Source: Casuarina equisetifolia (lineage: Eukaryota; Streptophyta; Magnoliopsida; Fagales; Casuarinaceae). Taken from it: a DNA stretch of 64,000 bases. The stretch lies in contig CM052354.1 in the NCBI GenBank assembly GCA_028551475.1, forward strand, positions 4,447,391-4,511,390, read 5' to 3'. Under the pieces are notes generated by a model. It ran no database searches, was not told the origin of the DNA, and saw only the letters and a list, made by a program, of their open reading frames with translations. The position numbers were made by a program, and so were the translations under genes. Positions 52,141-63,883 of this stretch are shown here, in pieces; within the stretch, counting starts at the first letter, position 1; every line of letters begins with the position of its first letter.

Positions 52141-54479
52141 TTGTAGGATGAAAATTTTAGATCGAATATACAATCTCTTATAATAAAATTAAAATATTTT
52201 TTTTTTAATTTTTAAATTAACTTTAAAGTTTAATATTTAAGTATTTTAATATAATATTAGAGTCAGATTAAATTTATTTTATTTCTTGTTACCTTAAATC
52301 TAATATTACTTAGTATGTGAGAGCATATATAAAGAATGAAAGACTTATACTAGTAATGTAATTATTTTAAAAATATTACTTTAACTTTAAAATTAGTTTG
52401 ATTAAGCTTTGAATCTTTTAACTCTATAACATGATAATCATCTAAACTTGTAAGGCAGTAACTCACATGGACGTTTCAAAGATTTTGCTAAGAATAGTTT
52501 TGTTCCAAATACTCATGTCCTGCGACTGGTAATATCTTAAGAAATGGAATCCCAACATCCAAACGCATTAATGAATAAGAGCCTCCCAAAACTCCATAGC
52601 TGAGGGTGATATAGTGAAAAATAAATCTTCTGGTTTCGACTGTTTTTACTTTTTACTGGCGCCCGTCAAGCCTGACTCGAAATTGATGTGCACATTTTCT
52701 TGACAGTTTCTTGGATTATGTGCTTTGAAATTACTGGCGTTGTCGATTAAGTGTTTCCTCTTTTGTTTACATCTGTTTTCCTTTTTGATGATTGATGTAT
52801 ATGTTGCATTTGAATAAAACTGAACTTCACGAAAAACTTTACTCGGAAAGATACAAGAAGAACAATTTACCTTTTTCTTTTCTTTTGTCATTGAACACAT
52901 TTTTTTTTTTTTGGGTTTGTAAATGATTGTTCATGACTTTCACGTGATGTGCTATGATTTTCAAATTACCAAAATGATTAGAAAATGATAAAAATGTTTA
53001 CCAAAATGGTGAGAGGATGGGCATTAGGAAACTGCATCTAAATAACAAAAAGAAGCTGCTTGTATCAATTGCTGTTTGATGACTCAACAATCAAAAATCT
53101 CCGGCTCCAAATCTCTACTTGCTAATTTGATTTTACATAAGAAGATAAAGATCAAGAATAATGGTAGGCAATGATATACATAAGTACTCAGCAACTCAAA
53201 TTCTTAGTTTGTAGCTAAAAGGCTTGTTTTTAAGGCATAAGAATTGTTAGGAAGGTTTGTAGACTTAACTCAAAAGTCAATTTAAGATTTAAGAAGATAT
53301 TTTTTATTATTTAAGATTCATCATAAGATATCATAAATTCAATGTAAAACTTTTGTCTTGTACACATACTCTTGAACATTAAGTGATATTGGGTTCAATA
53401 TTGTACATGATAGATCATATTTAACCTCAGTTTTGATATTATATTAAAAGGTTTAAATGTCAAATTCAGAAGTTTGTTTAAGAATTAAAAATATATTTTT
53501 TTTATTTAAAATTTACCACAAGAGATCGCATATTTAATGTAAGACTTTCATCTCATAACATGATAGAGTTATATAATCTAAACTTTTATTTGAACAAAAT
53601 GGAGTGAATATCAACTAAAAAATTTAAGTAGGGACAAGGCTGTTTATGTGGTATATATTATTGTGGTCTGCTGCTAGTTTCAAACTATAGTTGGGGCGCA
53701 CTGTCCTGGCAGGCCTACTAGGTTTCCTAATCTCCCTGGGACAAACAGTGATCATCCATTTTTTAATCACTAGAAAGAAACATGTTAAACCACAAAAGTG
53801 TTGGAAGCAAATTACAAAGATTGGAATGGCAACAATTCTTACTTGTCTTATAGTTTAATTAGAGTTATTGGAAGATTCCCATTTAATTGTCTATCATGTT
53901 ATATATTTTTTTATATTTAAAGTTAGACTACTTCTAATATTATATCAAAGCAAGACAATAGTAAAAAGGGTGACTTAGGATCGATTTTCTCCCTTAAAAT
54001 CTATCCTTAAAGAACCACATTAATATATCAAAAAGATATTATCCTTGGACAGTCTCGCTCCAAGGATCCCTTACAGAATTTCCCTGTGACTTCGATGAAG
54101 ATGGGAAACATGCAATAAAGTATGTGAACTTGTGATGACTGCCCCGTCTGAAAGTCGTCTGAAGTTAACAGTCTCTATACTGTTTGGAGACAAACCCCGT
54201 TTTCCACTGTTCACATTCCATCAGATTTTGTGTGCTTTTCGTTAATGCATGCATCATCGTTGTATATTAAATGCTAATCAAGAGGGAGGTTTTCAAAACA
54301 CCATGCCTTACGAAACCTCGACATGCTTAGTGTCTAAATCAACGGCACCTGCACTACCTACTCCTTGTTTTGGCTCGGATCATTAGCTAATGACTACAAC
54401 CCTTTGCTGAAGAAGCCTACAATGGCCACAAGGTGGCCCAAATGGTCTCTGCCGTGCTTTTGGAAGCTAAGAATGTCAT
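52141..54479. other. Intergenic region upstream of first MYB
   Basis: AT-rich DNA with no gene. The last 400 bases (54080-54479) are GC-richer and partly conserved with the upstream region of the second MYB (GTATGCTTTTCGTTAA-like phrase, TTGTTGTATATTAAA, GCCGTGCTYTTGGAAGCTA), so they are probably promoter. Confidence 0.5.
53268..53560 (-). mobile_element. TRIM-like LTR pair inside duplication copy 1
   Basis: Blocks at about 53268-53365 and 53442-53555 share the pattern ATGTMAAATT-like start, a TTTAAGA stretch, a TTTTTTATTATTTAAGATT/TTTTTTATTTAAAATTT piece, CATAAGATATCATAAATTCAATGTAAAAC / CACAAGAGATCGCATATTTAATGTAAGAC and CTTTTGTC/CTTTCATC. TTTTGATATTATA just left of the second block resembles a complemented primer site. 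I see no counterpart at the same place in copy 2, so insertion probably followed the duplication. Confidence 0.5.
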
Positions 54480-54495
54480 ATGAAAGGAATAACAC

Positions 54496-54536
54496 TGACA
54501 TCATCACTTAAATCATACTCGGATGCTCCTATAAAA
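54496..54536 (+). promoter_or_regulatory. Core promoter of first MYB: conserved TGACATCA element and TATA box
   Basis: TATAAAA at 54530-54536 lies 99 bases before the ATG and is followed by the same ACCAGCA as in the second MYB. Upstream, TGACATCATCACTTAAATCA (from 54496) matches TGACATCATTACTTGAATCA in the second MYB with three differences. The TGACATCA core resembles a bZIP-type half site; which factor binds is unknown. Confidence 0.65.
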
Positions 54537-54634
54537 CCAGCATTCTTGAGCTATATGTCTGAAATTATTAGCAATTATCTCCATCTTTACTCTCTTCAAT
54601 TTCAATTTCCATTTTGTTGTTTTGCTTTGGCACA

Positions 54635-55949
54635 ATGGGTCGTTCCCCGAGTCCGGATGAGAGCAATTTGAAGAAGGGGCCATGGACGCCAGAAGAAGAT
54701 CAGAGGCTTGTGGATCATATAAGCAGACATGGTCACAGGAATTGGAAAACTCTCCCCAAGCACGCCGGCTTGAATAGGTGCGGGAAGAGTTGCAGATTAA
54801 GGTGGACGAATTACCTGAGGCCGGATATTAAGAGAGGCAGGTTCTCTGATGATGAAGACCGAAAGATCATCAACCTTCATTCGATTCTTGGAAACAAGTA
54901 AATCTCCTTTTCCATTCTTGTTCGATTGAAGCTTTCTTTGCTAAAAGTTTGTGTATGTTATGATCACCAAAAGTCCTGAAGTTAATGACTAGTCAAGGAT
55001 CAATTCATTTGAATATTGTGTAATTGTCGTTGCAGGTGGTCCAGAATTGCAACCGAGCTTCCGGGGCGGACTGATAATGAGATTAAGAACTACTGGAACA
55101 CCCATCTAAAGAAGAAGCTCCTTCGAATGGGTGTTGACCCAACCACCCACATGCCAAGAAATGATCTCAGCGAGATTACGCATCTTGTTCAGTTGCTTGG
55201 TGCCGCAAACATTGGAAATTTGACGACTTCTTGGAGCAATGCTCTTAGTTTGCAGGCGGATGCCTCTCACATGGCGAGAATCCACCTGCTGCAACAGCTA
55301 CTGCAGGCTATGAATGCAAGCGCAGTTCTTAATCTGAAGAACACTGGTCTATTGGGAAATCGAAGTCTTAACCCGTTTGAAGGACTTGTCAATGGTACAA
55401 GCGCGCTTAACGATCTCGAGGCCTTCCTGATGAACCCACCAGCAGGATTGATCCCTCAAGCACCCACCAACTTGCAGGGTATTGCCAATTCATGGGCGGG
55501 ATTGGAAGGTGGATGGAACCCAGAAGTCCTTGGTTCCAAAAACAGCAGCTTAACCAGTTCAACAATTGAAAACCCGACGGAGAACCCATTGCCACCGCTG
55601 GTTTCTGCCTCTTCTGGGTCGTTCACTGACAACATAATAGAAAGCAAGATTGATCCAAACAAGTTCTCCACCAGTTCAGCAAACTCCACCATCTTTGATG
55701 CTTGGGAGAAACTCATGGATGATGAAACAAGCGATGCGTACTGGAAAGATATGTTGCAGTAGGTTCTACTCCATAATACTTCATCTCAAGTCCATTTCTT
55801 TATGCATCTATTTGTGTTCTTGAAGTTGCTTTTCTTCTTTATCTTCTTTATCTTCTGGCATGGACACCGCACTTTATTGTAATATTAAAAGCTTCTTTTG
55901 GTTTCTTTGCAGGTCAACGCCGTCGTCGTCGTCGCCCTCGCCATGGTAG
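54635..55949 (+). CDS. R2R3-MYB transcription factor, tandem copy 1 (suberin-group-like)
   Basis: A nuclear DNA-binding regulator. Exons are 54635-54897, 55036-55758 and 55913-55949 (340 aa), or the second exon ends at the TAG at 55760-55762 if the last intron is kept (329 aa). R2 is [20 protein letters not shown] to [12 protein letters not shown]3 is [13 protein letters not shown] to [18 protein letters not shown], with Phe as the usual first R3 position. The usual first MYB intron is absent; the one after GNK is present. The C-terminus has the linker [25 protein letters not shown] helix [13 protein letters not shown] and an acidic end, [13 protein letters not shown], probably an activation region. 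The linker is close to the DPVTHRPRTD of MYB9/107 and MYB53/92/93, but reads M and N where K/R and T are usual. Those groups act in suberin and root-barrier formation; that role here is inference. Confidence 0.9.
55759..55912 (+). other. Last intron of first MYB with stop codon in its donor
   Basis: Donor CA|GTAGGT at 55759 contains the TAG that would end the unspliced frame (DMLQ stop). Acceptor TTTCTTTGCAG ends at 55912. Splicing gives a short Ser/Pro tail, [12 protein letters not shown] then TAG at 55947-55949. The second MYB has the same arrangement. Confidence 0.6.
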
Positions 55950-57213
55950 AGCATCTATGTTTCCCATGGTTCCACATGGGAAATATTTTGGTTCATTCAG
56001 AATTTTTTTTTGTTAAATCGAGGATGGGGTGAGGGATTAAGGGATTTATTGCAGGATAATGAGACCTAAACCTTGCATCCCATGTGATAAAACTCGTAAA
56101 TGTCATTGAGCTGTCGAAGTTCGGGCTAGTTTGATTATGATTGTTCTTGTACTTTTGTTTTTTTTTTTCATTTTACTTATTGTTTTGTAAAGGTTGGTCT
56201 ATACAGACATACATAGAGTTCATGTAAATCTCTTATTTGCAAAGTGTTAGTTGTATTGAATTCTTCCATTCTTTCTTTTTTCGGAACAGTTGATTATTCT
56301 CCCTCTGCTAACTTTGTGTTCGAGTTTCTTTGGCAAGTTCAACTTCCAAATCATAAACAATGTTTTAAAGCTGAACTTCACTTTCCTCAAAATAGTAACT
56401 AAACATCAAGTTCGATCAACTTCAATTATTAGGGCTAACTAATACTTCAATCAATGTAGAACAGTTGATAATCCAATAGCAAATAAACCCTTATACTTGA
56501 TTTAATGATGAAAGAGCTCTAATGACACGTTTAGGAGTAAACAATTCAAGGGAGCGGTTGGAGAATAGTGTAAAGTAATTGATGATGTGACAGATTATTA
56601 AACTATAGGAAATGATTTCGAATCTTGGACTCTTGAAACTGTTTTCAAATGATTTCCAACAAGGAAACGGCAATTTGAAAATGATTTGGTAGGTATTTCA
56701 CGAAAACCACTAATTTTAGAACTAAGATTGTCAATTAAGACTCTGACCTTTCTGCAAACATAGTAAAGTCAAAGATGTCACTGCCATTTCCACCTTCCTT
56801 TAGGAAAATTAGCACCATGGCGTCTCTTACAGCCTACCCAAATGATCAACAAAGAGAGAAAAAGGGAAAGGGGAACATTAGTGATTCATTATTAGTGACT
56901 ACAGTCCAGATTATTAGTTCTGCAGTGCAACATAAGCTGTTTGCGTGTTATACAAGCGACTGACTGCAATCTAGAAGATTCAACCTGCTAGCCGCCCCAG
57001 GTTGTGTTTATTTTGCTCTTAATGGCTAAATTTAGGTAGGGATGTAGGTGGATTCAGTGACCTGTAATTAAGAGAGACAGACAAGTAAGCAAACCCTCCT
57101 TATACGCTATTGAGTTCCATCACCGACCTGCTTTCTCCCTTGGGCATCAAGAAAGATATGGTCTTGTGGAATCACTAAAAAGGAACAAAGAAAAAGAAAA
57201 GAACACCAAGAAG
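55950..57213. other. MYB 3' UTR and intergenic region
   Basis: The first 300 bases or so are 3' UTR of the first MYB (T-rich, with a TTTTGTAAAGG stretch). No gene seen in the rest. Confidence 0.5.
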
Positions 57214-57489
57214 TTATGGTGGAGATGATATGAGACCCCAGCGAGGAGCAGCGTAGGGCATGGAACTACTGTTATAACTCTTTAGCTCGACCGGAGTGGA
57301 AGCCTTGGGGTCTAAAGTCTTTGTCAAGATCAACTTAGATGTGATAGATGAGGAGCCGTGATCATTTTTGGTGCAAAATGTGCAGAGACGAGGACTGTGT
57401 GCTTTGTCCATACGTGGACTGAGATGCGCCATGTTGCAGTAGCTGAAGCAGCTGTCTCCAGAGATCGACGTGTGCCTAAACGATGTCAT
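57214..57489 (-). CDS. Hypothetical 91-aa protein
   Basis: A complete frame from a true ATG (57489) to TGA on the minus strand, in a patch that is clearly GC-richer than its AT-rich surroundings. The sequence is Ser/Thr/Pro/Cys-rich (MTSFRHTSISGDSCFSYC, CTFCTKNDHGSSSITSK) and ends in PYAAPRWGLISSPP. No signal peptide, membrane segment or known domain is visible. It lies between the two MYB genes with no duplicate in the other block that I can find. It may be a small plant-specific gene; chance is not excluded. Confidence 0.4.
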   Translation of the reverse strand: MTSFRHTSISGDSCFSYCNMAHLSPRMDKAHSPRLCTFCTKNDHGSSSITSKLILTKTLDPKASTPVELKSYNSSSMPYAAPRWGLISSPP

Positions 57490-60064
57490 CGTTGAGGATG
57501 ACTACGGGCCTTATTTCCAGGAATGTGTACCACGTTTTTTTTAAGTAAAATTTAAATGTATAGTAATTATTAATACATGGTAATTAGGGACATACCCTAT
57601 GATAAGATCAATGGCAACATTACGTCAAATCAAATATAATTTTCTTTAGTTTTTAAGCATTCTAAATAATCTTTTTGATATAACTAAATATAACTTATAA
57701 GCATGTAAATGACTGACTTTAAAAGTTATGCATTTAGAACTAATGGCATTTATAAAAGCCTTTTGCATGGTTAAGGAGCTAACTATTCTTCAATGTTAAA
57801 ATAAGTACAATGATAGTCATGTTAAATGTTTTCAAGTTACAATTAAGGATTGGCACTTTAAGAAAAGATGTTTTCCAGATTTATCACAAGTATTGCATAA
57901 ATAACAATTTTTATTTTTAAAATGTCTAAGAATATAAAATTTATCTTTTGTAGCTAATCGATTCATATAACACATTGCTTAGAATCTATTGTTAAATTAA
58001 GGATTTCTTTATTATTTTTTAAAATTTTATAATATGGTATCCAAACTTATAATTAAGTAAATAAGATCTTATTGTAACATATGATTAAAATATAAAATTA
58101 TTCTCGGCGATATAAATCATGAAACCTATAATTCCATTTCATAATGATTATAAAAGGGTGTTTAAAGGTGTCCCACACCTTTATGGGTTTGGTGTACTTG
58201 GAAGACGTATTTTCTACCATGATGCATTGATCTTGGGTTTTTTTATGGGTTAGGTTCTTCATTGCAATTTTTGGTGGTATTTTCCAACCTTAGGTGAAAC
58301 TATGTTGTCTCCACTCAGTGCCTTTCTGGCGTTATTTTGCTTTTCCCCTTTGGTATAAAGTATCATCCGGTTCGTGAATGGAGCTATGGGTCTTTCAGAG
58401 AAACCCATGAGATTTGGGCTTCCTCGGAGCCCATGATTGTTGCGCTATCCTCTGAACCCACGACGTTTCAAAGCAATAGAATTTATTTAGCCTTGTTCTA
58501 CTGTTGTTACACGGCAAAAACTTGATCAAATCCTGTTGTTCTTAATAATGGATTGTGTTGTCACATAATTTACTATAATGAAAATAATTGGTTAATCAAA
58601 ACTCCCCTTGTGAGCACAAATCTAAGGTTAAATTTCTTTCTTTAGACAATTAGTAATCTATTATGCTTTTGGATTTATAATAATCAATATAAATATTCCA
58701 TCAAATCCTCTCATCAATGATCATACTTATTTGATGCATGAAATTTTTATCAACTACTTATATGGGAAAATTTGGAAAATTGAGTTTGATTAACAGCAAA
58801 CCATAATCCGAAAATTTCTTACGAAGACTTATAAAGCTAGAAGAATTAGGAGACAAAACTATTTGTTGGGCAGGCCAAAAGTGTAGGATTCATGTGGGTT
58901 GCTCAAGTAAATGTTTTGCAGCTTACGTAAACAACAAAGGGCATTTCATTCCTTTACATGTTTGAATACCTAAACGGGCACAGACCAGAAAAGAAGTAAA
59001 TCTTTCATAGCTGGAAGAAGAGAACAAACTCCAAGCCATCACATGGCTTTGAATTGCCTCTGTAAAGAGTATGGTTATGATAGTTTTAGATCCCAAAACT
59101 AGAACAATCTTTACAAGCAGGAATGTGGTTTTCCATAAATGTTTCATGAAACCGGGATGAAGTAAGAATAGAGAAGAACTAGGAATTCTAAGTGCAAAAG
59201 CTCTTAAGGAAATAACTAGTGAGGCCTTCAAACTTCTCCTTTAACAAGATTGTAGAAGTCTATATTCTTCTGTTTTAGTTTCAGGATAAGGAACGGTGAC
59301 TTTTTCTTTCGTTCTCTTTGTCTTTGGAACGCTATCCTTTGAGTTGCTTAAATTGGTTGGTCAACATTATAAGCTCGACTACATTACTAAAGCTTATCCT
59401 GGAAAGACCACACTAGTGTTCCCATTTTCAACAAGGTTAATCATATATTAGCAAGTAACTTTGACTTATAGGACTGCCCCATAAATAGTTTCTAGATCTA
59501 AAATTATAACAAGATGCCACTGTTGTGTTCAATTGACAAGAACAAAGGATCAAAATTTCTATGAAGCACTGAAATTTGTAAACTAGAAAATAATGTAACT
59601 ATGATCATAGTCTTCAAGAAGATCATTTTTTTTTCTTTTTTCTTTCTAGCTCCATTTTCCCTTTCCTTTAGATAAGATCTAAAGTTGACCTAGTCGATCA
59701 CTTACTAATTTAGTGGTAAGATAGTAGGGTTTGAAATATTTTGATTTTAGATTTGACATTTGGGTAAGTGAGTATTAAAAAAACTTTTCACGGGAAAAAT
59801 AAAGTTTCCAACAAAGATTGAAAACTAGGACACATCTTTGTAAACATTTCAAATGAAAATTGAGAGTGAAGATCAACATTAAAAGAAAAATGAAATAACT
59901 CTGCGTAATTTTGTACCAAACACTTACCTACCACCAGAAGTTCCCTGTTACGGGACAGTTTGGTTAAATCTAACAACAGAAGAAGGAAGTTCCCTTGTTA
60001 ACTTTCCCAAGTAATCTGATATTTTTATGGTATACCGTTAAATCCAATAGAAAACAGCCATTTC
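57490..60064. other. Intergenic region between duplication copies
   Basis: AT-rich, no gene supported. The stretch 58180-58540 is GC-richer with a broken open frame and may be a decayed retroelement end, but I cannot assign it. Confidence 0.4.
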
Positions 60065-60450
60065 ATTGACATTTGCCGTACCAAACACTCTCCCTTTCAC
60101 AAAAATTAACTTTTAGAAACCATCTTGGACGTCAACCAGATAAGATCGACTTAGTTATTTCATTCCCACCTCTCTAAGTTTCTCCTACTTCTCGTTATCA
60201 TCGAAAGAAAAAAAACATAAAGTGTTAATCCATGATCGCAGCAATCCAAGAACCTCATGAAAGAAAACCAAGTTTTATAAGTGAAGCTCGGAAACTTCAT
60301 GATGTTTAGAGTCAACAGGGCAGTTTCCTGCTTTCTTTCTGGTTTTTTATTCGAAGTTTTCAGGCAATACACTTGTCGATGAAGCTAATGAGGTAAGAAA
60401 GTTGAAAAATCCTCTGGCATTTCCTACTGTCTTCTTCCCTGCCCCTTGAC
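60065..60450 (-). pseudogene. Unidentified gene remnant, copy 2 of tandem duplication
   Basis: Counterpart of the remnant at 51575-52010. Conserved minus-strand pieces read FFNFLTSLASSTSVLPE and TYKTWFSFMRFLDCCDHG, with frameshifts between them. Family not recognised. Confidence 0.4.
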
Positions 60451-62491
60451 ATGCTCGATCTATGATGTCACCCTCTTTGAGGAGCGCATGTAAACGCTTG
60501 AACTAATAAACGACAAGGCAAGCACCTACTAAGATTCTGTCAAATGTCAAGATTTTTCCACGTGTCGAGCATGGATACCCATTAAATTGGTCAGAGGCCA
60601 AAGTGTACTTTATTTGTACAAATCTCACTAGAAGGTAGACTACAACGAATCTAACGTAGCGTAGAAGAAAACCTTCACCATTCAGAAATATGATAATAAT
60701 CCTGATTCCTCTTAGATATGTATCCCACTTGTGCTTTTCATAAGGTATAGCAGTGTTGCTAATGTTATTCTCAGCTTCTGTTCACAACTTTTCAAAGTTT
60801 GTTGTCAATGTTGTTCGTAGTTTGGTAAATGGTTGGTTTGGGTTAAAGGATATGAGCATAAAAATTAAACAGTCAAATCTGCAGTATGTATTAATAGATG
60901 AGTGCCTGAGGTCAATGTTTCGAGCATGTTACTTCCCCGTGGTTGATTCTTATCACATGTTTTGGATTTTGTAAGCCTTTTGTATACAAATTTTAACTTT
61001 GAGTAAAATAATTAATATGCTACTTGGCCTACAAGAGGTTGAAGAAAGTGGCTGGTAAATGGATGATCAACAACTGAATAGAAAAATTGGTGGAGCAGTT
61101 AGAGACTACTTTTTTAAAATGATTTTTCATTCCCTTAAGTATTATACAAGAAGTTTACATACTAGCACTACGATTTCAAATTGTCAAAATAATAAGAAAA
61201 TGACAAAAATGGTGAGATTATTAGCTTTATAAAAATGTTCTCAAAGAACTAAAAGAATCAGATTTTGTTAACAACCTTATAATGAAATATAAGAAGATAA
61301 TGACCATGTTTGGCAGTGATAAAAAAAATTGTATACTTTCCGAAATTGTCAATGTGCAACTAAAGACCTAATTTCAGGCCTAATGACAATGCGACAGATA
61401 CATTGGACATGTATTTGAAGAAAATGAAACGCATCGCAACTAAGAGATATACATAAAAACAGCAGGCTTTTGTTCAGTACATGAGGTGCTGTCTGTAGGA
61501 GGTTTCTAAGTATACTTAACAAGAAGATTGTATCGAGCATGCGTGCTAAGATTTGTACTCTTTTGTCGACAGCAATAATTAATTATTTGTTAATCACTTG
61601 AATGATATCATCTTAAGAAATATCTCATGACACCAAATCTAGAATGCTAAACCACCAAGTGAATTAAAAATAATTATGCTGCTGCAATTCAATCAATTCC
61701 TATGCTTCTCATACTTCAGCATGTACTGCCGTAGGGAATCCGTAGCTTCAAGACCCCTTTTTTACAGTAACTTGCAGGATTTCTCATTAATTATGCAGTT
61801 ATTATGTTAATGAATATAGGAAAATATTGATATGCTACTAGAATTAGCCTTGTAAATATATTGATAAGAATTGTAAATGAATGTAATATTTAGTTTCCTT
61901 GTATAGGTTAGGAATCATGCTTGAAAATGTAGATGCACCATTGTACAAAATGTATTGCCGTATATTCAATTAATTTACTCATACTATGCTTTTCCCTTTT
62001 TTTCCCTCTAACTATCCTACTTTTTGATATAGAATAAGAATTAAGGATAGACCTCCGTTTTGTAACCTTTTTAGCTTGACAAGGTTTCTTCACTTAATGC
62101 TTTCAAATTTTAGAATTAGCCCTCACATTCTAATAGATTAAAATATCATAAAAGGTATGCATAAATTATGTAATAATTCCTTCACCTCAAATATGGAGAA
62201 AGCATAGTTTCCATAACAACAAAGGATTGCACACATGCTTCCCATTGCATCACGCCCCATCAGGTGTTGTATGCTTTTCGTTAAATGTGGCGTCATTGTT
62301 GTATATTAAAAAGAAATCAAAGCAGTGCCTTTCAAAACAGTTGTGCATTACCTAACCTTGATTTTGGCACAATTCATTCGCTAATGTGCTGCTTCCCTTT
62401 GCTCAAATGACCAAGATGATCGCCAGGTAGTTTCCTCTCATTGCCGTGCTCTTGGAAGCTACGAATATCTTATGAAAAGCAAGAATGACAA
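60451..62491. other. Intergenic region upstream of second MYB
   Basis: No gene. Patches align with the matching region upstream of the first MYB. The last 250 bases are probably promoter. Confidence 0.5.
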
Positions 62492-62538
62492 TGACATCAT
62501 TACTTGAATCATATCTCCCATCCCACCCACCTATAAAA
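62492..62538 (+). promoter_or_regulatory. Core promoter of second MYB: conserved TGACATCA element and TATA box
   Basis: TATAAAA at 62532-62538 lies 87 bases before the ATG. TGACATCATTACTTGAATCA starts at 62492. Both are shared in order and nearly in spacing with the first MYB promoter. Confidence 0.65.
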
Positions 62539-62624
62539 CCAGCAGGCTTTAGCAAGATTTCTAACCTACTACCGTTCAACTTCATCCCAACTCTCATCTG
62601 CTTAGATTACCAATTTTCTGCACA

Positions 62625-63883
62625 ATGGGTCGGTCCCCATCTTCTGATGAGCACGGTTTGAAGAAAGGGCCATGGACACCGGAGGAAGATCAGAAGCTCA
62701 TTGATTACATAAACATACATGGGCATGGAGTTTGGAAAGCTCTCCCCAAGCATGCCGGCTTAAACAGGTGTGGAAAGAGTTGCAGATTAAGGTGGACTAA
62801 TTATCTGAAGCCAGACATTAAGAGAGGCAGGTTCACTGAGGAAGAAGAGCGGAAGATCGTCAACCTTCATGCGGTTCTTGGAAACAGGTACACTTCTTGT
62901 TGCCTTCTTGTGAGATCGGAACTCTTTTTAGTTGTAGGACTTCTCTTATAATTTCAATTATTGTTGTTGCAGGTGGTCTAGGATTGCAACCCAGCTTCCA
63001 GGGCGGACTGATAATGAAATTAAGAACTACTGGAACACTCATTTAAGGAAGAAACTACTTGGAATGGGTCTTGACCCATCCACCCACAAGCCAAGAACCG
63101 ATCTCAATCACTTCATGAATCTTTCTCAGTTGGTTGGTGCTGCAAATTTTGGAAATTTAGCGAATCCTTGGAGTAATGCTCTTAGGGCACAGACAGATAC
63201 CTCTCCCCTGGCGAGAATCCAACTGCTGCAAAGTCTTTTACAGGTTGTCAATACAAGCACACTTTTTAACATGGAAAACGCTCGTCTGCTAGGAAACCAA
63301 AATCTCAAACCATTTCAAGGACTTGTCAATGGAGCACCAGCACTTAATAGCATGGACCCAGCAGCAGCACTGATCCCGCAAGCCCCCGACAACTCTCGGG
63401 GTACTGCCACTACGTGGGCAGGATTTGAAGGCGGATTGAGTCCAGAAATCCTCGGCGTCAAAGACAGCAGCTTAAGCAGCTCGCCAAGTGAGAACCCTAT
63501 AGAGAACCCATTGCCTGCGTTGGTTCCTGGCTCTCCTGGGCTTCACATTGTCAACCAAATGGAAAGCAAGATTGACTCAAACCCCTTCTCCGCCCATTCA
63601 GCTGCCTCCACCTCTTGTGATGATTGGGACAAGCTCATGGATGGGGATGAAAGTGACTTCTGCTGGAAAGATATGTTGGAGTAGGTTCTCCACTCAAATT
63701 ATTTATTTATTGATTTGCTGGAAGCTTCTTTTCTTGTTTATCCTTACTGGTGTATAGATATCAGAATGCTGAATGTGATGTTTCTCTGACTATGTTTTCA
63801 CATTTCCTTTCTCTTTCAGGTTAACGTCGCCGGCACCGTTGCCAATGCCACGGTTGAGCTCTTTTGTTTTCCCCGAAGTATGA
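62625..63883 (+). CDS. R2R3-MYB transcription factor, tandem copy 2 (suberin-group-like)
   Basis: Paralogue of the MYB at 54635. Exons are 62625-62887, 62973-63680 and 63820-63883 (344 aa), or a two-exon form ending at TAG 63682-63684 (324 aa) if the last intron is kept. R2 is [20 protein letters not shown] to [12 protein letters not shown]3 is [13 protein letters not shown] to [18 protein letters not shown]. As in copy 1 there is no first MYB intron, and the intron after GNR is only 85 bases. The linker is canonical here, [13 protein letters not shown], followed by [13 protein letters not shown] and the amphipathic [12 protein letters not shown], features that recall MYB53/92/93 and MYB9/107. 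The acidic end [14 protein letters not shown] matches copy 1. Role in suberin or root-barrier control is inferred from the group, not shown by this sequence. Confidence 0.92.
63681..63819 (+). other. Last intron of second MYB with stop codon in its donor
   Basis: Donor GA|GTAGGT at 63681 again includes the in-frame TAG; acceptor TCTCTTTCAG ends at 63819. Splicing replaces the stop with [20 protein letters not shown] and a TGA at 63881-63883. The first bases after the acceptor (G T-A-ACG-CG) align with copy 1. Confidence 0.6.

Larger units (their letters stand above)
51575..56250. repeat. Tandem segmental duplication, copy 1
   Basis: This block is collinear with 60065-64000. It starts with the minus-strand gene remnant, continues through intergenic pieces (for example GATTTTCAAATTACCAAAATG near 52960 against GATTTCAAATTGTCAAAATA near 61170) and ends with the MYB gene. 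The offset is about 8.49 kb at the left and 7.99 kb at the MYB, so copy 1 carries about 500 extra bases, part of which is the TRIM-like insertion at 53.3-53.6 kb. Confidence 0.8.
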
